Positions 56,398 through 64,000 of a stretch of 64,000 nucleotides of DNA are shown piece by piece; positions within the stretch are counted from its first letter, which is position 1, and each line of letters begins with the position of its first letter. The position numbers were made by a program, and so were the translations under genes. Origin of the DNA: Amborella trichopoda (lineage: Eukaryota > Streptophyta > Magnoliopsida > Amborellales > Amborellaceae); the NCBI RefSeq assembly GCF_000471905.2, contig NW_006494789.1, positions 5,032,816-5,096,815 of the forward strand, written 5' to 3'. A model generated the notes under the pieces. It made no database searches. It was not told the DNA's origin and saw nothing but the letters and a program-made list of their open reading frames with translations.

Positions 56398-57979
56398 CCC
56401 TCTAACTTTGGACCTCTCCAAAGGGGTAGGCACAACAAAGATGCAAGTAGCACCTCAAGCTGGAGGCAAACAGCAGCAATCATACAACCGGGTCCCACCA
56501 CCTAAAAATCTGAATTAAAGCGATTATCGAGTCAAGCTTCAGAACTTACCCATTTGAAAAGGAATGGGTTCCCGCACTGCTTCGACTACTATTGGAGCAG
56601 AATATGATTGAGCTTCCCGAGATCAAGTTCCCAGATAAAGTTGGTCTTTATACGCATGAGAAATATTGTGCTTATCATCAGAGGTTAAGCCACTCCACGA
56701 AAGAGTGCTACATGCTCAAAGACATCATCGAGGCTTTGATCCATAAGGGTCAGATAAAGCTCGAAGAGTTAAAGAAATCATTCGACGCAACAGAAGCCTC
56801 CCACGCAATGATAGTCTAGGAGGGGGATGAGGCGCCCAGTTTCCTTCGCGCCTTGTTCACCATGATGCTCCAAGAAGACCTCATCACACCAAAGCTGGCA
56901 ACGAAACCTAAGCGCTTGACTTGAGGAACTAAAGGTCTCTAGTGTCCGTATCATCAGATATGGGGCCATGACCTGAGCGAATGCTCCGGTTTCCACGACA
57001 TAATGGCAAAGAAAACACAAAAATGCCAAGAAGCTTGTGACATCCCAGGAGGAGATCCCCAAGTCACTGCTCCACCGGTGCAAGAGGGACTCCCGACACA
57101 AGACCTGGGTAATGATGATTCAGACCCTCTACAAGCCTTGTTCGATGTGTTGCTCCAGCAAGGACTCGTCATGCCCAACCCTACGAGAAAACCCAAACAC
57201 CTTGCTCAGGGAACGGAGAACCATTGGTGCCCATATCACCAGATGTGGGGCCACGAGCTAAGGGAGGGCTTTGGTGTCAAAGCCATAGTTGCGAAAAAAG
57301 TACAGAAGGGCCACATTGCCTACATCGTTCTACCAGAACACCCTCAAGTCGCCACTCCTATTCGACGGCACATCCCAGAGAAGGTCCCCTTTGATGATAC
57401 TCCAAACCTTCTGAGCCCTCGACTTCCCAGCCATGGAAAGTCTATCATGGGCATAGCAGGCTCAAGTCCTTGAAATGAGAGGTAGTTCATCAAGCTAGGG
57501 CTACTCACAGACCTAGTGAGATGGACCAAGCACCTCTGAAGGGAACCAAAAGGTGATGGGCACCCAGGGCTGCTCACCAAAAGAATAGAATTCCTCAACC
57601 ACCAGTCGAGTAGGAATTTCTCAAGCCTCTTCCTCGCTTGCCGACCCTACAGGATTTCATTCACAGCGCTATCCTCCTTACACCCTCTTCACATCAAGTG
57701 GACGTCTCCAGACTCTCTTCCACTCAGGGCACGTCCAGTAAGGGTGACGACGTTAAAAGCACCCCCAACGGTCTAATCTAGGGAAAGACCTAAAAGATCT
57801 CCTGCACACGTCCAATAAGGGTGACGACATTAAAAGCATTCCCCAAAGGTCTAAGCAAGGAACAGACCCAAAGATCCCCTACACACGTCCGACTCTGGAC
57901 ATGATGTAAAAAGCTGCCCAGAACGGTCCAATGAGGGGAATGACCCTAAAGCTCCCTCAAATTCTAACCCTCCGTCTTC
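56398..57979 (+). pseudogene. gag: gag of element A, second part
   Basis: Continues directly from the point where gag was cut at 18633 (LTLDLSKG at the start, matching TLDLSKAQ in N1). Knuckles: 56667-56708 (CAYHQRLSHSTKEC), from 56943 (CPYHQIWGHDLSEC) and from 57228 (CPYHQMWGHELREG, last Cys lost). Intact stretches: 56592-56819 and 57003-57473. From 57731 there are three copies of an acidic-repeat coding unit about 77 bp apart. The gene stops at about 57979, where Ty1/copia sequence begins. No protease of A is left. Confidence 0.8.
57731..57960 (+). repeat. 77-bp tandem repeat in gag C-terminal region of A
   Basis: ACGTCCAGTAAGGGTGACGA at 57731, again at 57808 and 57885 (diverged). In fragment E the equivalent is a 26-residue (78-bp) acidic peptide repeat at about 9050-9250 on the minus strand. 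The 77-bp spacing here shows single-base losses that break the frame. Confidence 0.7.
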
Positions 57980-58931
57980 TTCATAGATGATTATTCTTGT
58001 TATCGATATGTATATCTAATTAGTAGAAAATCAAATGTATTACAACATTTAAAGAATATAAAGCTAAAGTAAAAAACCAGTTAGAAAAACATTAAAATTC
58101 TTAGAACAGATAAGGGTGGTGAATATTACTCCGACTTATTTACCGAATTTCTAAGGAGTATAGTATAATTCAGCAAAACACCACGCCATATATACTATAA
58201 AAAAATAGTATAGCGAAGATAAGAAATAGAACTCTAATGGACACTGTTAGGTCTATGATGACCTATTCATATTTATCACCTCATTTTTGAGTCGAGGCTC
58301 TCAACACTGCAATGTATATCATTAACCGAGTTCCAACTAAAGCCATAGACTTAACCCCTTATAAATTATAGATTGGTAGGAAAACCAGACCTTAGTATCT
58401 TGCAAGTTTGGGGCTCTTGGGTACATGTAATTATGCCACTACAAAATAGACATAAATTATAAAGTAAAATTGTCAAATGCTCATTTATAGGCTATTCTGA
58501 CAATTCTAAGAGCTATAGATTTTGTAACCATGATATTGGCTCTTTAATAGAGAGTCATGACGCTCATTTCCTTAAAAAATATGGATGATGAATGCACAAT
58601 AATAAACCCATTGATTCATATAAAGTCTCAAAAATCCTATTACTTAGTCTCCCTCTACAATTGGTAAAAATAGTTCATTTGGACCTAGTATAACCATAGA
58701 TGATGAAATTGATTCTATTAAAAAGCATCACATGCGGCAATTGGTTGATCTCCTTGAGGATATAGAAGTCATTGGTTGCAAATAGGTCTTAAAGAAAAAA
58801 TTTAATGCAAATAGATCGACAGAAAAGCTAGATTGGTAACTAAGGGATTTACTCAAAAGAAGGGTATAGATTATGCAGAGACCTATTCTCCAGTAGCCAA
58901 ATTTACATCCATAAGGATCATCCGAGCATTA
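57980..58931 (+). pseudogene. Ty1/copia integrase and start of reverse transcriptase
   Basis: Begins inside integrase with IDDYSCYRYVYLISRKSN. It continues with KILRTDKGGEYYSDLFTEFL (second catalytic Asp in RTDKGGEY), TLMDTVRSMM and EALNTAMYIINRVPTKAID, then TPYKL.IGRKT and FGPSITIDDEIDSIKKHH. It reaches reverse transcriptase: LVDLLEDIEVIGCK, KKKFNANRSTEKL, and KFTSIRII near 58905. There are many stops and frameshifts. The 5' end is cut at the boundary with gag of A; at 58931 it is interrupted by a solo LTR and resumes at 60163. Base composition is much more AT-rich than the neighbours. Confidence 0.85.
58927..58931. repeat. Left target duplication of the solo LTR
   Basis: CATTA, against CATTG at 60158-60162. 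The RT reading frame is restored when the insert and one copy are ignored. Confidence 0.75.
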
Positions 58932-60157
58932 TGTTTATGCTCTGATCTGCACTGATCTCTGGGTGAGATCAACTCAAATATTCACAAAACTAAGTTAAAT
59001 TGTGAAAGAGTAGAGAAAGTGGGGTCACTTGAATTATATGCTCAAGAATGACACATATTTATTCAAAATGATCCTTTCTTGAGTCCATTAGGAGTGCCAA
59101 TTTTCAGATCTATATAAATTGCGTCAAAAACACTTTGAAATTTTAATAACTAAGAAATAAATAAAAAATGACAGAAAAATAAACTAAATTAAAGAAGAAA
59201 ATAAACTGAATTGGGTAGAGAAAGAAATACTTACTTTCTGGGTTCCCAGAATTTGGAGTTTCGATATTGGATCAGATTGTTCTTTTGATTTGTGTCACCA
59301 TCTCCTTTTTGGATGCAATTCTTATTGAAATTGATAGATCTGAGGTTCTTTCACCTGGATGTAGGGTTCCTAAGGTTGAGGGAAAATCTCCGCAATTTTA
59401 GGTAGAGTCTACTTAGGCTTTTTTAAGGATTAGAATAAGGCTTTTCTTAGTTTTCTAAGGTTTTTTGGATCTTCTAATGTAAAATCTGGATTTTGGGATT
59501 TTAAGCACTTTTTGAAGATTGTTTGGGATCTTTTCTAATTTTTTTAGAATTCCTATAGCCTTTTCCTATTTTTGTGTATTTTTTAAATATTTTCCCAATT
59601 TCTAGAATTTCTCCTATTTTCTAAGAATTTTTTGGGGAATTTATGACGTATTTTGTGAGTTTTGAGAGGGGGTATTTATAGGTTTGAACTAGGGTTAGGG
59701 CGGAAATTAGTTGTTCTAATCTCCTAGCTCAATTAGGATGTTTTTTTTTCATGATCTTTCAGATTTTTCTAGATTTATCTTCAATCAAACGCACGTTACT
59801 GCATCATTGGCCTGTGGGACACGGGGCTCAGCGTGATGCACAATGCGTTGAGCCTTCTGCAACCAGTACAACACGCAGAGCATTGGGTAGGTCTCCCAAG
59901 CCCCTTTTTCCAGAGTATTTTGGTCATTCCCCCTGAAACTCCCAAAGCTTATAACTCATGATCTGTAGGTCAGATTCGGAAGATTATTGGACCGTTGAAA
60001 AGCTCTCGGGTTGTACTACGGCTTATGATAGGTTGTGGGAATTTTTGGGATATTTCTACTAGGCTAGGTTACCTATGGTCTACTAGGGTTTTTGTGGTCC
60101 TTTGGAGTTAGAATCAAGGTTTTTACCCTTAACTAGAATTTTGAGGGAATGTCTACA
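58932..60157 (+). mobile_element. Solo LTR in the copia reverse transcriptase
   Basis: A 1226-bp insert starting TGTTTATGCTC and ending GTCTACA, with a 4/5 matched 5-bp duplication. It is AT-rich, with a TATA-like ATTTATAGG near 59675 and no coding sequence, primer site or second LTR. The orientation is inferred from TG...CA and the TATA and is not certain. The family is not recognised; it is unlike the Tat LTRs of this window. Confidence 0.75.
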
Positions 60158-60329
60158 CATTGGTTGCATATTATCAATTAAAATTATTTTATATGAATGT
60201 TAAAATAACTTTCTTGAATGAATAATTAAAGGAAGACATACACATGAAACAACTAGAAGGATATATAATTTAAGGGCAATAACACAAAATATACAAACAT
60301 TATATGGTCGTACACATTGGTTGCATATT
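60154..60329 (+). repeat. 19-bp direct repeat
   Basis: TACACATTGGTTGCATATT occurs at 60154-60172 and 60311-60329. The first copy spans the right border of the solo LTR. The second lies at the internal deletion in the copia RT, so it may be a repair scar copied from the first. Confidence 0.6.
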
Positions 60330-60520
60330 CTAGGCATTATTTTGATAGTAATGATATTGGCATGATTAACCATACCAAATCTTGGCTAAGTCCCCACCTC
60401 TAGATGAAAGATATGGGAGAATCCTCAAATGTATTAGGCATTAAGATAATTGTTTGAGGTCATTTTCTATCACTTGTATGCCCAGTGCAAATAAGGAGAT
60501 ATCAGTTCGCGACCGAGGTC
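60163..60520 (+). pseudogene. Ty1/copia reverse transcriptase, resumed
   Basis: Resumes with LVAYYQLKLFYMNVKITFLN and LKEDIHMKQLEGYII. An internal deletion follows and removes the residues up to the YVDD region, then SNDIGMINHTKSWLS, MKDMGESSNVLGIKII and a short tail. The YVDD box itself is destroyed. The end at about 60520 is where LTR-like sequence starts. Confidence 0.8.
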
Positions 60521-60870
60521 TGTAGGTACCAAAATGCCTGTGGAGTACGGAAGTCGTAGATCAATAAGCCCTGATCCAGAAGTGAAATTTTCGACAGTCT
60601 CATAATAGCTGAAGAAGGTTCAAGAACGTGCCCAAGAGTCTCCCGATAACACCTACCAAGTTCTGTCACAATCCGACGAGTTTAAGGCAGTGCAGATGAC
60701 AAAATGGTATCGAAAATTCTGCCTCTATCATGCTAAAAATGGACTTTGAACTACAGCACCATTATCATAGCGTCAAATGGCCTCTAGACCATCCCTATTG
60801 AACTCAGAACGTTTGAAAACCTCCGGGTACCAAATTTTCGGCGCATTTAGACTCACAGTAGTTGTGGTTG
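60521..60870 (+). mobile_element. Strongly diverged fragment of a Tat-type LTR 5' end
   Basis: The order of words follows the 5' part of the Tat LTRs: TGTAGGTACC, TTTTCGACAGTCTCATAATAG, GAGTTTAAGGCAGTGCAGAT, AATTCTGCCTCTA, TGAACTACAGCACCATTATC, GAAAACCTCCGGGTACCAAA, compared with LTR D at 94-400. It is much more different from the other copies than they are from each other, so it is an older or different subfamily. The end is not clear. Confidence 0.55.
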
Positions 60871-62008
60871 ATTGAAGATTGCCGGAGATGACTTCACAAG
60901 GGTACAAGAAAGATGAATTTTAATGGGATGGTGATTTGAGAATTTTTGTGGGAATAAGAAGAAACATTCACTCGAATAAATAACAAACAATATAGGTTCG
61001 ACGGGGTAGTTTGAGAACGTGGTTTAAGAGACAATGATCTGCAGACAGTAATCTATCCTATAGGCTGAGCAAATAACAATTAATAGTAGGTCAAGGGAAA
61101 GAAAAAGGTTCAAGTCAGTAAGATAATGGCTACAGGATAAATCTATAATGCAGTGAAAATCACTATTGTTCCAAAGAGATAACAACGAGATGAGAGGGAA
61201 ATTCAATATTGGTTATAACTATTCTTCCAAAGAGATAACAAAGAATATGAGAGCAGTGAAGGACCTCACGGCTCAGGCGATTGCAAATAGCAAAATATAG
61301 AGAACGGAAAAATCTCAGCAGCATGTGGACAACAACCACTGCACTGATACTAGTGTTGGAAAAAAAAAAAAAAAATTGGAGATAAAGAACTTCCAAAAAA
61401 TCCAAGATATGGATGGGCGATTTTGTTAGAGTGTGTATATCAGAGAACCGAGGGTTTCTCCATAACAATTGGGAATTGTTTTCTTTTTATCTCTATTTTT
61501 CTATGGCCATGAAATTCCAATTTGTAAAGAAATGAGAGAAAGTCATTTTTCAACATTCAGCTTTCTTCCCTAAAATACCTAAAATATGGCCCTCCGATAA
61601 AGAAATTATCCACTATCCATTAGAAAAGAAGTTTTCTCTCAAAAAATCTTTTAAAGATAAATAATAATTAATATATAATATTTTTTTTAATTATTAACAT
61701 ATATAAATTTATAAAAATGTCTAACATAAATAATTGAGAATTTATGTTTGAGAATTTATAAAAATGTCTAACATAAAAAACAATTGAGAATTAGGTGAGC
61801 CTTACTTCTAAAGTATAAGGTTGGCACCTTAAATAATGAAAAAAAATTGAAAGCAAAAACTATTATTGGCGGAGCATACCAATAAACGGATGAGAAGAAT
61901 GCATCTCACGTAGACAAGTTGGTGATCCATCGCTTATCTCGTGGCTCACAAAATTAATGTTTGTGGCTTGAGTTTGGATCTTCCGTTGAAGTAAGAATGG
62001 CCCATCTG
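60871..62008. other. AT-rich DNA without a gene
   Basis: I see no coding sequence. CCAAAGAGATAACAA occurs twice (61170 and 61218 area). A run of 16-17 A is at about 61360. A 31-bp word, ATAAAAATGTCTAACATAAA and neighbours, is repeated at about 61712 and 61757. Confidence 0.5.
61695..61795 (+). repeat. Local tandem duplication
   Basis: The word TTATAAAAATGTCTAACATA, followed by AA and AATTGAGAATT, occurs twice about 48 bp apart. Confidence 0.65.
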
Positions 62009-62530
62009 GTTAGGGGTCTCAATGGACCCGACCAAACTTGGGACCTAACAAGTAGACCCGAGGTCTACCTTGGGTCTAGGTATGGGTCAAAGTTTTGTAT
62101 CCAAAAGATCCCGGTCCAAAACTTAGACCCGAATACTATTCACGTCCAAGTCCAGGTTCAGCTGGACCCAACTTGAAGAATATGGGTATTTGTGGTATTC
62201 ATTAATGTTGTCATTACGTTTGTTTTTAAGGAATTTTCAGTTATTATGTACAGTAAGGAATGTGGGTATATGTGGGTATTCATAAATATTATGCAATACT
62301 GTAAATTTGCCATTAGTATGGGTCTATAATGATAAAAGAAAGTACAAAAAAAAAAAAAAAACTCATAGTTATAGGGTGGCAATGGATTTGACCAGACCTG
62401 GGACCCAAAGGGTAGAGCCGACCTCATGTCCGGGTATAGGTACAAATTTTTGACCTAAAAGGTTATATACGGGTCCCAAATCTGAACCCAAATACCATTG
62501 AGGTCTGCCCCTTCATCTAGTCCATTAGGT
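62009..62530 (+). repeat. Two direct copies of a dispersed repeat end
   Basis: AGGGGTCTCAATGGACCCGA at about 62010 and AGGGTGGCAATGGATTTGAC at about 62364 start two related stretches of about 150 bp with repeated ACCCGA/GGACCC/GGGTC words. The start resembles the AGGGGTGGCAA end common to plant hAT-type elements. No opposite terminal repeat was found. A poly(A) run of 19 lies just before the second copy. Confidence 0.45.
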
Positions 62531-63140
62531 GCCTATAGACAATTAGATTCTCCCCTACGAATTTGATAATTGTCTGAGAGAAACATCAGAACATGGTTGT
62601 AGTCCATGTAAATGACTATATTAAAAATCTTTTCAGGGAAAAAAAGTTTTGCTTATTTAATAGAGGAAATTTACACATTGATAAGTCCTCGATGTAACCA
62701 GTGGAAGATAAATAGATAACCAGTGCAATTCTATCTATTGCAAAGGAAAGTAGCAAGCAATAATATTAGCATCACAAAAATATAAAGAAGGCTCCTGGGT
62801 CTAATGGCGTCAAAATCTGTAGACTGCTCTTACACATTTCTGTTTGCAGTCAGCAGTAGTAAGCTAGATGGTGTCAGGAAAAAACCCATTCTAATGGTTT
62901 CCTTTGCATCTGAAATTTTTGGGGTAGTTAGAGATATGGCTTGAGAATCAACAACAAAAATTTCATTGGATTCCGATGATGATAACGTGTCTAGCAACAT
63001 TGATTTTCGTAAGCTCTTCCTGAAAAACGCAGGCTGCAGTCAGCAGAAAATGGCCATGTGACAGACTTCAAAAGGCCACTATAACGATCTTAACCTTACT
63101 CCCTAAAGTTGTAAGAACCCTCATAACCAGCGTTTAAAAA
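62531..63140. other. No gene seen
   Basis: AT-rich. TGCAGTCAGCAG occurs twice (about 62837 and 63032). Nothing else is recognised. Confidence 0.4.
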
Positions 63141-63144
63141 ATCG

Positions 63145-63327
63145 CCGAGTCGAACCGGACTCACCCGGTTCGACTCGGATTTCACGAAAATGGACCGGAT
63201 CGTTTCAAAAATCGGGAATCGTCCGGTTCTAGAGAGAACCGGACGATTCCGCACAGTGACTCGCCGATTCACTGTACGGAATCGGCGAGTCCGTGAAGAA
63301 CACGGGTTGCACAGTGTTCTTCACGGA
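63145..63327 (+). repeat. Four consecutive perfect hairpins
   Basis: Stem 1: 63145-63158 with 63165-63178 (14 bp, CCGAGTCGAACCGG). Stem 2: 63215-63230 with 63235-63250 (16 bp, GGAATCGTCCGGTTCT, loop AGAG). Stem 3: 63258-63270 with 63279-63291 (13 bp, GACTCGCCGATTC). Stem 4: 63290-63303 with 63314-63327 (14 bp, TCCGTGAAGAACAC). All are perfect. The 183 bp is GC-rich in an AT-rich surrounding. Confidence 0.9.
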
Positions 63328-64000
63328 TTCTTTCAAATTTGTCATTTTTTTATCATTTTTTTTATTTTTTTTGGCATGTGATCTGATTTGCAGGCTGTAA
63401 ACAGCTTTATTCAGCTTTTTCAAGAATTAAATGGTGGAAAAATTGGTTGTTTTTGGATCACGAAAATTTCGGGGTTTAAGGTTTCCGCCTTTTCTGAAAT
63501 TTCATGCCAAATAGGGCATGAATCTTTCAAAATTTGTAGGCATTTTGATCTTAAAGTTGTGAATCAAAATCTTTTGTTACTAATTTGTGATAATCGTTGA
63601 GAAAAACAGAGTTTTTTGGAGATTGAAGGCTTCGGTTCACAAAAACAGGTAAGAACTTTGGGTTTTTTTTTTTTTCCGCCATTTGATTTATTTCACGGCA
63701 TATTTTGAACAAAATGAGTTCAATAATTAGGGTTTTTAATCTTTATTGTGTCTAGTATGATTTAAAATTTTCACTTTTACGTAATCTAGTCAATTACAGC
63801 AAGAAATTTGATATGAACAGTGAGATGTCTGCGGAACCAAATTCCGTTGTTTTTTTATTTTTTTTCCGCCTTTTGATTTTGTTTTGATGATATATTAGAA
63901 ATAATGTGTTAAAAATTTAGGTTTTTGATTCCTTATATTGTTGTTTATCAGAAAATATACTCAATTGGATGTAATTTATTCACTTAGAGGTGAATTTTTT
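63328..64000 (+). other. AT-rich end of window with a local duplication
   Basis: TTTTTTCCGCC(A/T)TTTGATTT with following words (ATATT..., AATTAGGGTTTTT / AATTTAGGTTTTT) occurs at about 63665-63770 and 63855-63950, so a segment of about 100 bp is duplicated with a shift of about 187 bp. AACAGGTAAGAAC at about 63645 would be a good 5' splice site, but no exon is supported. Confidence 0.45.

Noticed and set aside
56398..57979. gag of N1 following a 5' LTR at 54646-56392
   Set aside because: There is no primer site or leader after 56392, and the gag starts exactly at the residue where the gag cut at 18633 stops; it belongs to element A.
58932..60157. Host intergenic DNA or a promoter region
   Set aside because: TG...CA ends, a 5-bp duplication and continuous RT homology across it show that it is an insertion.
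63630..63700. First exon/intron border of a host gene (AACAGGTAAGAAC)
   Set aside because: A good splice-donor match alone is not enough; no conserved coding sequence or matching acceptor could be seen before the window ends.
1..64000. tRNA or rRNA genes
   Set aside because: No cloverleaf with conserved A and B boxes and no rRNA-like sequence was recognised; the tRNA-like words are primer binding sites.

Overview
The window is plant nuclear DNA. I see no intact host gene, tRNA or rRNA. Almost all of it is decayed LTR retrotransposon sequence, mostly one Ty3/gypsy group of the Tat/Ogre kind. The evidence for that group is: LTRs of about 2.6-3.0 kb beginning TGTT and ending CTAACCA; a primer binding site fitting the 3' end of tRNA-Arg; a leader ORF between that site and gag; gag with CX2HX4GHX4C knuckles; and, in one fragment, a second (archaeal-type) RNase H domain between RNase H and integrase. 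A Ty1/copia remnant, a solo LTR and AT-rich DNA with small repeats fill the last 6 kb. The organism is best described as an angiosperm with a repeat-rich genome; I cannot name the species. Layout. 94-13724 is a scrambled block: a full LTR (94-3132), a plus-strand leader and gag (3133-6490), an inverted fragment carrying integrase, RNase H, reverse transcriptase, gag, leader ORF and part of an LTR on the minus strand (6490-12655), then the 3' part of a plus-strand LTR (12656-13724). 13725-18633 is element A: a 5'-truncated LTR, primer site, leader and the first half of gag. Its gag is split by element N1 (18634-56392, plus strand), and gag resumes at 56398 after a near-perfect 5-bp target duplication (GCTAT/GCTGT). 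The 3' LTR of N1 (35037-35961 and 54651-56392) is in turn split by element B (35962-54645, minus strand), flanked by ACGAG/AAGAG. The insertion order is therefore A, then N1, then B. 57980-60520 is a decayed Ty1/copia integrase and reverse transcriptase fragment, split by a 1226-bp solo LTR (58932-60157; CATTA/CATTG). 60521-64000 holds a very diverged LTR fragment, AT-rich DNA, two copies of a dispersed repeat, and four back-to-back perfect hairpins (63145-63327). The most notable system is shared by N1 and B. Neither codes for reverse transcriptase, RNase H or integrase. In both, the sense coding region ends in the linker after protease, and the place of the rest of pol is taken by a large gene on the opposite strand. 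That gene has its own TATA box, an ORF of roughly 1000-1200 codons whose N-terminal half looks like the plant mobile domain (PMD) family and whose C-terminal half is acidic and low-complexity, and its own AATAAA signal. Downstream of the sense genes, both elements also carry a minisatellite with a period of about 32/64/96 bp and, next to the 3' LTR, a 94-bp unit. These elements look like large non-autonomous passengers that would need the enzymes of a relative such as the one whose pol survives at 6490-8620. All coding regions seen are interrupted by stops or frameshifts.
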